From: Limnohabitans sp. Rim8
GTDB taxonomy: Bacteria > Pseudomonadota > Gammaproteobacteria > Burkholderiales > Burkholderiaceae_C
DNA: 56,852 nt
Assembly: GCF_945901735.1 (NCBI RefSeq)
Contig: NZ_CAMDLM010000026.1
Coordinates: 1 to 56,852, forward strand
Reading direction: 5' to 3'
In this document: positions 43,401 through 51,493 of the stretch, piece after piece
Numbering within the stretch: the stretch's first letter is position 1
Layout of the letters: each line of letters begins with the position of its first letter
Translations under genes and position numbers: made by a program
The notes under the pieces: generated by a model
Told to the model about the DNA's origin: nothing
What the model saw: the letters and a program-made list of their open reading frames with translations, nothing else
The model's database searches: none

Positions 43401-43521
43401 GTTTGGTGTTGAGCGTTGGGCGTTGAGTGTTCAGGGCATTGCGTTGAGCGTTTTGCATTGAGTGTTCAGCGTGTCGGTTCAGAGTTTGCGCATCGCTCAA
43501 CGCTCAACTAAAAACGCTCAA
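43401..43521 (-). repeat. 7-bp-period repeat array in the crotonase-fcs spacer
   Basis: About thirteen heptads run from 43401 (GTTTGGT, GTTGAGC, GTTGGGC, GTTGAGT, GTTCAGG and so on). They are followed in the opposite sense by CGCTCAA, CGCTCAA, CTAAAAA and CGCTCAA. The last heptad contains the stop codon of the crotonase gene (43518-43520). Same family and orientation as the arrays before etfA and the thioesterase gene. Confidence 0.85.
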
Positions 43522-44327
43522 CGGGCCTTCTGCACTTTGGCTGCCTTGCCTTCAAGGAAGGCGCGCACACGGGCTTTGGCTTCGGGGGCAGCTTGGGCAA
43601 TGGAGGCCATCAGGGCTTCGGTGAACAGGCCGTGGTCAGCCGGTTGCTCGGCTATGCGGGGCATGGCGTGCGTGAGGGCAAAGTTGGTCAGTGGGGCGTT
43701 GGTCGCGATGCGGGTGGCCAGCTCGATGGCCTTGGCCAAAGCCGTGCCGGTGGGCACCAAATACTGGGCAAAGCCCACTCGTTCGCCTTCTTGCGCGTCG
43801 TACACACGGCCTGTGAGCATCATGTCGATCATGCGCGCCGTGCCGATCAGTTTGGGCACCCGCACCGAGCCGCCACCGCCCACAAAAATGCCGCGTGTGC
43901 CTTCGGGCAGGGCGTAAAAAGTGCTCTCGTCGGCCACGCGGATGTGGCTGGCGCTGGCCAACTCCAGCCCGCCGCCCACCACTGCGCCGTGCAGCGCACT
44001 GACCACGGGCACGCTGCCTTGTTCGACCGCATTCAGCGCCACGTGCCAGCCACGCGAATGGTGAATGCCTTCTCCAGCGTCGCGCTCCTTGAGCTCCGAC
44101 AAATCCAGCCCAGCGCAAAAGTGATCTCCCTCACCGTGAATCACCGCAGCGCGGGCTTCGGGGGGCAGGTTCTGAAACACATCACGCAGCGCTTCAATCA
44201 AGGCGTCGTTGAGCGCATTGCGCTTGGCCGGGCGGCACAGGCGCACCACGGCCACAGCGCCTTGCATCTCCACACTGACGCCATGGGCAGCTGCACGTTG
44301 CAGGATGGGGTGGGGAGAGGTGGTCAT
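43518..44327 (-). CDS. Crotonase/enoyl-CoA hydratase family protein
   Basis: 269 residues. Both glutamates of the active site appear present: GGGLELASASHIRVAD and FYALPEGTRGIFVGGGG. The oxyanion-hole region is HFCAGLDLSELKER. It probably hydrates the double bond of a cinnamoyl-type CoA made by the adjacent ligase. It is not a close match to the vanillin-forming hydratase-lyase, which fits a beta-oxidative route with thiolase better. ATG 44327 is the first gene start of the leftward cluster. Confidence 0.85.
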   Translation of the reverse strand: MTTSPHPILQRAAAHGVSVEMQGAVAVVRLCRPAKRNALNDALIEALRDVFQNLPPEARAAVIHGEGDHFCAGLDLSELKERDAGEGIHHSRGWHVALNAVEQGSVPVVSALHGAVVGGGLELASASHIRVADESTFYALPEGTRGIFVGGGGSVRVPKLIGTARMIDMMLTGRVYDAQEGERVGFAQYLVPTGTALAKAIELATRIATNAPLTNFALTHAMPRIAEQPADHGLFTEALMASIAQAAPEAKARVRAFLEGKAAKVQKAR

Positions 44328-44479
44328 CGCAAAGGGTCCTAGGCGGGTCTGGGTCGGGGAATGCAATAAGGTTATTGCTGATAACCATATTGTGCGCACC
44401 AGATGGCTTTCGGGTGTCTGGTGTTTACCCTAGGTTTGCGACTGAATGTGCTCAGCTGTGGTGCGACAGGCGGGGCAAA

Positions 44480-44758
44480 TTACGGGCTTTTTTCGTCGCC
44501 CGGGCGCATGCCCTTGAGCCAGTAGACCCAAGACAAAATCACGGCCACGGCGGTGTAAAGCTCGGGAGGAATTTCCTTGTCCAGGTCGATGCGGCTGAGC
44601 AAGGCCAGCAGCTGAGGGTCTTCGGCCACATAGACGCCGTGGCGCTGGGCTTCGTCGATGATGCGCTGGGCCAGCTCGTCCTCACCCCTGGCGCTGATGA
44701 TCGGGGTTTTGCGCTTGCCATATTCCAGCGCAATCGCTTCTTTCAGTGGGGCTTTCAT
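44480..44758 (-). CDS. FlhB-like C-terminal protein (FhlB type)
   Basis: 92 residues that match only the cytoplasmic tail of the flagellar export gate protein FlhB: KEAIALEYGKRKTPIISARG, LAQRIIDEAQRHGVYVAEDP and LLSRIDLDKEIPPELYTAVA. There are no membrane helices and the NPTH self-cleavage site is absent, as in other stand-alone FhlB proteins, which can partly replace the FlhB C-terminus. It overlaps the fliK-type gene by 4 bases, consistent with a role in export switching together with FliK. Confidence 0.87.
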   Translation of the reverse strand: MKAPLKEAIALEYGKRKTPIISARGEDELAQRIIDEAQRHGVYVAEDPQLLALLSRIDLDKEIPPELYTAVAVILSWVYWLKGMRPGDEKSP

Positions 44759-45873
44759 GTCTGCACATCCAGCAAGCTGCCGGTCTCGGGCGGGTTCCAG
44801 GGCATGGGCTCGGAGGGGCCTGGGCCGTGGATGATGTGCAGCCGGGTCATGTTCAGGCCTGCGCTGTCCAGCTCTTCGGCCAAATTGGGCGTCAGGTCGC
44901 GTGCCCGTTTCACCACATCCTCGCGCAAGGCCCACATGACCATGTCGACTTCAGTCTGGTCGCTGATGCGTGTTTGCAGCCACACTTCGCCCAGTTCGCG
45001 GTTGCGGGTGTGCAGGTGAATGACCAGCGGTGCTTTTTCTTCGCCACGCTTGCTGCGGCCCCGAACAAATCGCAGCGCCACGGGTTCGGCGTCCGAAAAT
45101 GGCAGCATCATCGAAAACACCCATTCGCGGCCCGTCAGGGTTTCGGCCGCAGTGAATTGGTGCGACTCGATGTCGTCGATGGCATCTTGCACTCGGCCCG
45201 TCGCCTCGTGGCTGGTGCTTTGCAGCAGACGCAGCAACTGCCGCAGGCCCGACTTCAGGTCAACCAGACCACTGCCGTGGCCCTGCGACAGCAAAGCTTC
45301 GGTCATCAGGCCGCTGCGCTGCATGAGTTGCTGGAGTTTTTCCGGGGTCAGTTGGGCCATGCTGGGGCGCAAGCGTCGCCACTGCTGCAGGACTGCCAGC
45401 TCGGGGGACGCCGGGTTCAGACTCTTCAACAGGCTGTCCAGACCGCCCGGGCGCAGCAGCAGGGCCAGGGCGTTCATGTCGGGGGGTCTGAATCCCAGCT
45501 GCTGCATGCGGTTGGGCATTTGCGCCAAAGGTGCAGCGGCTGCGGGGGCAGCCGCAACGGTCGCTTGCAGCGGGCGCAGCCAGATCGAGCCATCGCTTTG
45601 CAACTGCACCCGAAACAAGGCCGTGTCGCCCGAGGCCAGGCGCAGCCCCGCGGGCAGTTCTTTGGGTAAGTCGATGAAACGGCCGGCTTGCGCGGGGTCT
45701 TGCAGTATCAGGCGGATCCGGTCTTGGCGGTTCTCGACGGTGGATTGAATCACCTGGCCGTCGCGCAAGCCCAGTTCGGCGGCGTTGCGCTCGACCACCA
45801 GGGGCAATTTCCCCTCCAGAAAAATGGTGGGAATTTTGGGGTTGAGGTGGGCGGTTTCAGCCCCAGTGATCAT
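44755..45873 (-). CDS. fliK: Flagellar hook-length control FliK-type protein
   Basis: 372 residues. The C-terminal half carries the conserved FliK core (ETLTGREWVFSMMLPFSDAEPVALRFV, IHLHTRNRELGEVWLQTRISDQTEV), preceded by an Ala/Leu/Pro-rich region. FliK is secreted and measures hook length, then makes FlhB switch to filament-type export. The N-terminal TIFLEGKLPLVVERN and the short length differ from classical FliK, so it may be a paralogue. It is translationally coupled to the fhlB-type gene. Confidence 0.78.
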   Translation of the reverse strand: MITGAETAHLNPKIPTIFLEGKLPLVVERNAAELGLRDGQVIQSTVENRQDRIRLILQDPAQAGRFIDLPKELPAGLRLASGDTALFRVQLQSDGSIWLRPLQATVAAAPAAAAPLAQMPNRMQQLGFRPPDMNALALLLRPGGLDSLLKSLNPASPELAVLQQWRRLRPSMAQLTPEKLQQLMQRSGLMTEALLSQGHGSGLVDLKSGLRQLLRLLQSTSHEATGRVQDAIDDIESHQFTAAETLTGREWVFSMMLPFSDAEPVALRFVRGRSKRGEEKAPLVIHLHTRNRELGEVWLQTRISDQTEVDMVMWALREDVVKRARDLTPNLAEELDSAGLNMTRLHIIHGPGPSEPMPWNPPETGSLLDVQT

Positions 45874-45892
45874 GCTGCGGCCTGCGCTGCGA

Positions 45893-46492
45893 TCAGGGGT
45901 AACGCACCCAGCGGCGTTGGTCGTTCGGTTCGGTTGCGGTCTTTTGTGGTGCTTGTTCGTCAGCCCCGCGGAGCAACGCTGCTGCCCCCGGGTGCTGGCT
46001 CAACACCATCTGGCGCAAGGCAGGCAGGCTGGGCACCTTCAATTGGACCCCGGACCGCATCTGATGGGGTGAACCCGATGGGAAAGCCTGCGGGTTCAGG
46101 CTCACAAAGGCCTTGCGCAAAAAGTCGGGGTGCAAAGGGACATCCGGCAATGCCCTGCGGATGACACGGTCCAGCGTCTCGCCGCGTTGCACGGTGACCG
46201 TGCCGCTTGCCATGGCTGAGGCCGCGGGTGCCGAGGTGTTCGCCGAAGGGCTGGTGTGCGCAAGACCCTCCGCCGAATGGGCCGGTGTGGGCGGCAAGCC
46301 GCCCATTTGCTGAAATGCGGCTTGGGGCCCCAGCAGGGCCTGGAGCGCCAAGGCCCCTGCAGAGTCAGCCGACCAGGCGGTCGAACTCCCGCCGACCAGC
46401 GCGCAGCTGCCGAGCAGCCAGGAGGCCAAGTGACGGTGGGGAGAAACGGCAGAGGTCATAGGGGTATTGTGGTTCGGGTTGAACAGGCTCAC
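45893..46492 (-). CDS. Secreted LysM/FimV-like protein in the flagellar operon
   Basis: About 199 residues from GTG 46492, or 188 from ATG 46459. A hydrophobic signal segment (LASWLLGSCALVGGSSTAWS) ends near AWS-AD. The C-terminal half (VTVQRGETLDRVIRRALPD, AFVSLNPQAFPSG, VQLKVPSLPAL) looks like the LysM-type N-terminal domain of FimV, which binds peptidoglycan. The rest is low-complexity Ala/Ser/Pro. The GTG overlaps the flgT-type stop, supporting that start. A function in wall attachment of the flagellar or polar machinery is inference. Confidence 0.65.
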   Translation of the reverse strand: MSLFNPNHNTPMTSAVSPHRHLASWLLGSCALVGGSSTAWSADSAGALALQALLGPQAAFQQMGGLPPTPAHSAEGLAHTSPSANTSAPAASAMASGTVTVQRGETLDRVIRRALPDVPLHPDFLRKAFVSLNPQAFPSGSPHQMRSGVQLKVPSLPALRQMVLSQHPGAAALLRGADEQAPQKTATEPNDQRRWVRYP

Positions 46493-47736
46493 AAAGGCAG
46501 GGCCATCCAGGCGCCATGCGAGGCCAGGGCTGGGCCCGCGAGTTGTTGCAGCTCGGTGCGATGTGGGCCAACCTTGACCACCTGGGCCAAGGCCAGATGC
46601 TGGGCCACGCCGGGCTCCAGCATGCGAGCAGGCACATGGGCGGGGTCCATCAAGAGCACGCGGTCACCGGGGCGCAATCCGCTGTCAAAGCCCGCTTGCA
46701 GCTCGAGGGACTGCGTGCCTTGGCGGCGCACATGGAACTGCACCGGCTCGCATTCGGTTTGCTTGTCCAGCTGGGCCACCCATTGGCGCATGCGCTCTTG
46801 CAAAAGGCCTTGCATCTGCTGCGCCCAGGCCGTGGGGCTTTGCGCCAGCGCCGTGGGAACGATCGAGATGATCTGGTCGATTTGCCACTGGGGCACCAAG
46901 CGCGAGGCCGGGCTGAGTTTTTGGCCCAAGCGCAAGCTCAATGTCCAGCGCAACAGCGGGTCACTGTCTTTCAGGCCGAGGTACTCGGTCCACGAACGCG
47001 CCACAGCTGGGGCATGCGGTTGCAGCGAAATCTCGGCCATCCAGCCGCTGCGCTCCTCGGTCTGGCCGGTGAGTGCTCGCATGTAAGCGTTGTCCGACTG
47101 CGGGGCAGCTTGCGCCACGTTGTGCGTGCGCCAGCGCTGAGAGCCTTGCATGTTCTGGCTCCAGGACTGTTGCGCCAGCTCCAGCAGGGTCTGGCTGGCA
47201 AACAGCTGCGGGCCACTGAAGCCCTCAGGCATCACGACTTGCACGCCCAGAGGCAAACGCCAGGGCCGGGGCGGTGCCTTGCAGCTTTGGTCTGCTCCAA
47301 CGGGCTTCCAGCCCCAGGGCAAGACCTCGGCGCTGACCTGGGCTACGGGTTCGTCGCCTTGCACATAAGACAAGACCCGCACGCCGCGCACCTGCGCCTC
47401 GGAGTGGAAATGGGCGCTTTCGTGAAAAGCCCCCTTGTTGTCGACCCAGGCCGAGCTGATCACCCGTGTGGGCCGGTCCAGGGTGGCGTCCAGAATGGCC
47501 TGACGGATGGCGGCGAGTTGCGCGTCGTGGTTATTTTGTGGGTTTTTCTGGACCGCCTTGGCCGACTGGGCCTGGGCATTCAAAAGGGCCTGCACCGGGG
47601 CCGAGGCCAGCGCCTTGGCCGCCAACTCGGCAGGGCTAGGGCTTTGGGCTGCGGCTGTGCTGGCCAGCGCACAGGCCAGCACGGCTGTGCTGATGCGCAA
47701 CCAAGCAAGGCGGGGCGAGTTCACAAGGGCCAGCAT
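46489..47736 (-). CDS. flgT: FlgT-like flagellar H-ring protein
   Basis: 415 residues with a Sec signal (VLACALASTAAAQ). The N-terminal region AAIRQAILDATLDRPTRVISS and VRGVRVLSYVQGDE resembles FlgT-N. The C-terminal SGLRPGDRVLLMDPAHVPARML and LALAQVVKVG resemble the FlgT-C barrel. In Vibrio FlgT builds the H ring around the outer-membrane part of the flagellar basal body. Its immediate neighbour is an FlgP-like lipoprotein gene, as in Vibrio. Some divergence in the middle region leaves modest uncertainty. Confidence 0.75.
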   Translation of the reverse strand: MLALVNSPRLAWLRISTAVLACALASTAAAQSPSPAELAAKALASAPVQALLNAQAQSAKAVQKNPQNNHDAQLAAIRQAILDATLDRPTRVISSAWVDNKGAFHESAHFHSEAQVRGVRVLSYVQGDEPVAQVSAEVLPWGWKPVGADQSCKAPPRPWRLPLGVQVVMPEGFSGPQLFASQTLLELAQQSWSQNMQGSQRWRTHNVAQAAPQSDNAYMRALTGQTEERSGWMAEISLQPHAPAVARSWTEYLGLKDSDPLLRWTLSLRLGQKLSPASRLVPQWQIDQIISIVPTALAQSPTAWAQQMQGLLQERMRQWVAQLDKQTECEPVQFHVRRQGTQSLELQAGFDSGLRPGDRVLLMDPAHVPARMLEPGVAQHLALAQVVKVGPHRTELQQLAGPALASHGAWMALPL

Positions 47737-47760
47737 GGGGTCAGTCCAATCCGAAGGTGA

Positions 47761-48255
47761 TCAGCGGCGGCGCGAAGCCATCTGACCCAGGTACAAGGCA
47801 CGCAAATCACGCACCACATACTGGTCCAGCGACATGGTGGTCTCGTAAGTGTCTTCGCCGACCGGGGTGATGCTGACCATGGTGGCGCCGTAAATCACGC
47901 CCTCTACCTTGGCACGGAAGGTGTCGCTCATCACCGTCATGTCGGCCACGGTGGTGGTGGCGTCAAGTTGCTGGCCATAGACCTGCTCGGTCAAAGAGCG
48001 GTAAGCGTCGAGCTTGGAGGCGCGGATGGCCAACAGGCGCTGCTGCGCCGGGTTTTTGTGGTTTTGCACGCTGATCACGGCATAGCCTGTGGCCACCAGG
48101 GTTTCACGCTTTTCCACCAGGGGGCTGATCATCGAGGCGGGGGCCGCCTGCGGGACGGTGGTGTCCTTTCCCAAGAGGTTCAAGGGCACGGATTGGCATC
48201 CGGCCAAGGCCAAGGTGGTCAGCAAGGCGGCTGCCAGTGAACGGGTACGGGTCAT
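47761..48255 (-). CDS. flgP: FlgP-like outer-membrane lipoprotein (LPP20 family)
   Basis: 164 residues from ATG 48255. The signal ends in the lipobox LAGC (Cys about residue 20). The mature part has the LPP20/FlgP pattern: LVATGYAVISVQNHKNPAQQRLLAIRAS and KLDAYRSLTEQVYG. FlgP forms part of the flagellar outer-membrane disk or H ring. It is the first gene of the leftward set flgP-flgT-lysM-fliK-fhlB; a promoter lies about 200 bases upstream. Confidence 0.8.
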   Translation of the reverse strand: MTRTRSLAAALLTTLALAGCQSVPLNLLGKDTTVPQAAPASMISPLVEKRETLVATGYAVISVQNHKNPAQQRLLAIRASKLDAYRSLTEQVYGQQLDATTTVADMTVMSDTFRAKVEGVIYGATMVSITPVGEDTYETTMSLDQYVVRDLRALYLGQMASRRR

Positions 48256-48456
48256 TGTGCTTCTCCATGAACGGGCACCCACACCAACCAAAGCGGCGCG
48301 TGGATGTGTTGTGTCTTGATGCATACATCGACAGCAATGCCCAAGTCTTGAGCTTGCGCCGGGCTTTAGAGCGTCCATGGGCTTGTTTTTCGACAAATCA
48401 CAGGCAAAGGTGAACTATAAAATTATTATTTTTGATGATAAAACTGTTTTTTTTGA

Positions 48457-48485
48457 AAATACTTGCTAAAGTATGATTTGTCAAT
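48457..48485 (-). promoter_or_regulatory. Sigma-70-type promoter facing flgP
   Basis: On the minus strand TTGACA (48480-48485) and TATTTT (48457-48462) are separated by exactly 17 bases, in a strikingly AT-rich island (48410-48490) of the otherwise GC-rich 352-base divergent region. It implies a leader of roughly 200 bases before flgP, in which I see no gene. Confidence 0.6.
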
Positions 48486-48534
48486 TGTTCAACTAGCCAG
48501 TGAAATGACCGTCAACCACTCTTCAACGGCGGCT

Positions 48535-48550
48535 TGGCGCCTTCAGTGCA
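48535..48550 (+). promoter_or_regulatory. Possible sigma-54 promoter before the activator gene
   Basis: TGGCGCCTTCAGTGCA has GG and GC spaced by 10 bases, the -24/-12 spacing of sigma-54 promoters, 58 bases before the activator start. The -12 element is imperfect (GTGC for TTGC), so this could be chance. Confidence 0.3.
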
Positions 48551-48607
48551 ACGTGCCATGGCGGCATGCGCTGAAAGCCACTGGGTCCCACCCAACACCG
48601 ATTTGAC

Positions 48608-49861
48608 ATGAAAGCCAGCGCCAAAACCCAAATCATTGGACAAAGCCGAGCGACGCAGTTTTTGCGCGAGCTCATCCAGACCTTGGCCGCGTCGTCTTCG
48701 ACAGCCCTGGTCACGGGCGAAAGTGGCACTGGCAAAGAACTGGTGGCCCAGGCCCTGCATGCCCAAGGCCCCCGCGCTGGCGGCCCGTTTGTGCCCATCA
48801 ATTGCGGAGCCATCCCGCGTGAGCTGATCGAAAGCGAACTGTTCGGTCACCGCAAAGGCGCCTTCACAGGGGCCGTGGCCGACCGTTTGGGTCGATTCGA
48901 GTTGGCGCACGGCGGCACCCTGTTTCTGGACGAAATCGGCGACTTGCCCATGGACATGCAAGTCAAGCTGCTGCGCGTCCTGCAAGAGCGCTGCCTCCTG
49001 CCCGTGGGTGCCTCGCGCGAAGTGCCGGTGGACGTGCGTGTGGTCGCGGCCACCCACAAAAACCTCGAAGCTGAAGTCGCAGCCGGGCGTTTTCGTGAAG
49101 ACCTGTACTACCGCATCAACGTCTTGCCCATCACCACCACCGCCTTGCGCGAGCGGCCCGACGACATTGCTGCATTGCTCCAGTTTTATGCCGAAAAGCA
49201 CACCCTGCCCGGCAACCGCCCCCTGAAGTTCGCACCCGAAACGCTGCTGATGCTTCAGGCCTATGCCTGGCCGGGCAATGTGCGCGAGCTGTCCAATCTG
49301 GTGGACCGTTTTTCGACGCTGTTCCCCTCGCAAAACCTGCACGTGCACACCGTGCCCGCCTGCATGATGCCCTCGGGCCTGGCCGCTTTGCAGGCTCAGC
49401 TCCTGAGCCAAATGCCCTCACCAGTTCCGCAGCCCTCGCTCTTCGCAGCGGTTTTGGCCCCGCAAGACGCTTTGGCTATGACAGAGCCCAACGGGACACC
49501 CGCGGCAGCTGGCGATGCCGAAAGCCCCTGGGCTGACAATGACCCGCTGAGCCATTTGTTCGCAGACAGCGACAACGCTGCGCCTGTCCCTCGAGCTGCC
49601 TTCGCCCCCATGCCTCTGTCTGCCTCCAACGACGAAATGAGCTCGGTCGAAGAAGTCATCTTGCTGGCCCAAGGCATCCAGACCTTGCCGCCCGACGGCA
49701 TCTCGCTCAAGCAACACCTGATCGACATCGAGCGCAACCTGATCGAGCAAGCCCTCAGCCGCACCCAAGGCAATGTGTCGCAAACGGCCAAGCTGCTGCA
49801 GTTGCAAAGAACCACACTCATCGAAAAAATCAACAAATACGAATTGCGTGGCGTGGCCTGA
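48608..49861 (+). CDS. Sigma-54-dependent transcriptional activator (FleQ/FlrA-like, no receiver domain)
   Basis: 417 residues. The AAA+ domain starts almost at the N-terminus: Walker A GESGTGKE (about 37-44), the sigma-54-contact loop GAFTGA (84-89), Walker [10 protein letters not shown] (104-112) and [16 protein letters not shown] 130-residue low-complexity linker follows, then a Fis-type helix-turn-helix ([25 protein letters not shown]). No receiver or other sensory domain is present, as in some flagellar master regulators whose activity is set by partners. It diverges from the flgP operon and faces the motility genes, so control of these is likely. Confidence 0.88.
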   Translation: MKASAKTQIIGQSRATQFLRELIQTLAASSSTALVTGESGTGKELVAQALHAQGPRAGGPFVPINCGAIPRELIESELFGHRKGAFTGAVADRLGRFELAHGGTLFLDEIGDLPMDMQVKLLRVLQERCLLPVGASREVPVDVRVVAATHKNLEAEVAAGRFREDLYYRINVLPITTTALRERPDDIAALLQFYAEKHTLPGNRPLKFAPETLLMLQAYAWPGNVRELSNLVDRFSTLFPSQNLHVHTVPACMMPSGLAALQAQLLSQMPSPVPQPSLFAAVLAPQDALAMTEPNGTPAAAGDAESPWADNDPLSHLFADSDNAAPVPRAAFAPMPLSASNDEMSSVEEVILLAQGIQTLPPDGISLKQHLIDIERNLIEQALSRTQGNVSQTAKLLQLQRTTLIEKINKYELRGVA

Positions 49862-49906
49862 ACAGGCCTCTGAAGGAAAGGCGTTGCAGACCCAATGTGG
49901 TCGAAC

Positions 49907-50404
49907 TCAGAAGGGTGGTTTGATCACTTTGGCGCAAGTGCCCTTGATGAGCTTGACATTGCGCCCGTCGTTCAGGCTCAGGGATTGCACAAAACTGCCT
50001 GTTTTGCGGTCCACCACAAACTCTTCGCCGGTGATCATGACGCCAAACCGTTGGAACATGGCTGGGCGGTAAATCTTCAGTCGCGTGCCCATCAATTGCA
50101 GGGTGCCTGAACGGCTTTCAGAGATGGCAATCTTGCCTTGGTACCAACCTGATTTTTTCTCGAAATCAATCTGTGCCATGGTGATCCTGGAGGGCTCGTT
50201 TTCCTTGATGCCCAAAGCCAGTTGACCGTCCAGGTCCAGCTCCAGCTCGCAAATCAGATCCATCACACCTTTGCTGTCGCCGGGCAGGCTTTCAGTGATC
50301 AAATCGGTCTCGGGAGGGCTTTCCCACAAGAGGTGCACCAGCCCCCAGATGCCGCCCATGACCGAAAGACCGATGGCGATACCGATTGCAGTATTTTTAA
50401 ACAT
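49907..50404 (-). CDS. Hypothetical membrane-anchored protein near motB
   Basis: 165 residues, no recognised family. An N-terminal membrane helix (IGIAIGLSVMGGIWGLVHLLW, about 7-27) anchors a periplasmic domain. That domain contains two cysteines (ICELELD and GTCAKV) that could form a disulfide, and mostly beta strands. It is convergent with the sigma-54 activator gene and follows motB after 84 bases on the same strand, so it may belong to the motA-motB unit. Confidence 0.6.
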   Translation of the reverse strand: MFKNTAIGIAIGLSVMGGIWGLVHLLWESPPETDLITESLPGDSKGVMDLICELELDLDGQLALGIKENEPSRITMAQIDFEKKSGWYQGKIAISESRSGTLQLMGTRLKIYRPAMFQRFGVMITGEEFVVDRKTGSFVQSLSLNDGRNVKLIKGTCAKVIKPPF

Positions 50405-50488
50405 GAGGAAACCTCTAGAGGGTGTTGGTGTAAAGCAATGCGGTCGGTTGTCATCTTAGCGTGCAGTCAAGCTGCAGTTATCAGCTGA

Positions 50489-51493
50489 TTACTGGTTCAG
50501 CACCGTGATGCTGACGCGGCGGTTTCGCGGGTCTGCACCGTTGCCTGGCACTTTGGGATTGGTATCGGCCACCCCCTCGATGCGCGAGAAGCGATCGCTG
50601 CCCACGCCCTGGGATTGCATGAACTGTCGCGTGGCATCGGCACGCTCGGTTGACAAGGTCCAATTGTTGCGCATGCTGTCCGGCGCGAAACCCATGCTGT
50701 CGGTGTGCCCACGAATCGACAATTTGTTGGGCAGCGGTTTGAGTGATTGGGTCACTTCAGCCATCAAGGCGGCCGCTTTGCTGCCCATCACCGCGCCACC
50801 AGAGCTGTACATGGCAAAGTCGGCCTTGTCGATCACCTCAATGCGCAAACCGTCCTTCTCGCGCGTGATGCTGACTTGGTCCTTGATTTTTTCGAACTGC
50901 GGGCTTTCAGACAATTTCTGTTTGATCTCTTTTTCGACCTTGTCGAAATTTTCCTTGTCCTGTTTCTGGCCTGGCGAGCCACTGCCGCCACCCTCGCCTG
51001 GTGAGCCCGAACCCGTGGCTTTGCCGGGGTCTTGGTCAGAGGGGCCATCCTTGTTGTTCTCTTCCTTGGATGAACCAAAGCTTTCGCCTGGGCCACCTTG
51101 GGCCTGAGGCGTCAAACGCTCGAGCAACGCGGTTTGCTTGGCGGTGAAAGGGAAACCTTCGGGGTCGATGATGGACTTGCCACCGAACAAACCATTGGAG
51201 CCCGCCATTTCACCAAACACGATCTGGCTGTGGGAGGTGGGCCTGAAATAGTCCGCGACACTCCTTTTCCTGTCTTCTGTACTGGCGCCCAACAGCCACA
51301 TCAACAAGAAGAAAGCCATCATGGCCGTCATCATGTCGGCCAGAGCGATTTTCCAGGCGCCACCGTGCGCACCCGCATGACCGTCGTCGGCAATGATTTT
51401 TTTGACAATGATGATGGGCCGCAATGCCTCTGCAGCAGCAGCTGCAGCGACTTCTTCGGGTGTTCCCGCTGCGGCTTTGTCTGCCTCGGCCAT
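50489..51493 (-). CDS. motB: Flagellar stator protein MotB
   Basis: 334 residues. The single membrane helix carries the proton-binding aspartate in KIALADMMTAMMAFFLLMW (Asp about residue 53), of the proton-type MotB class. A plug region follows, then an unusually long Gly/Ser/Pro/Asp-rich linker (about residues 130-190). The C-terminal OmpA domain (LSIRGHTDSMGF, ERADATRQFMQSQGV, DPRNRRVSITVL) binds peptidoglycan. The start overlaps the motA stop by one base (TGATG). Confidence 0.93.
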   Translation of the reverse strand: MAEADKAAAGTPEEVAAAAAAEALRPIIIVKKIIADDGHAGAHGGAWKIALADMMTAMMAFFLLMWLLGASTEDRKRSVADYFRPTSHSQIVFGEMAGSNGLFGGKSIIDPEGFPFTAKQTALLERLTPQAQGGPGESFGSSKEENNKDGPSDQDPGKATGSGSPGEGGGSGSPGQKQDKENFDKVEKEIKQKLSESPQFEKIKDQVSITREKDGLRIEVIDKADFAMYSSGGAVMGSKAAALMAEVTQSLKPLPNKLSIRGHTDSMGFAPDSMRNNWTLSTERADATRQFMQSQGVGSDRFSRIEGVADTNPKVPGNGADPRNRRVSITVLNQ

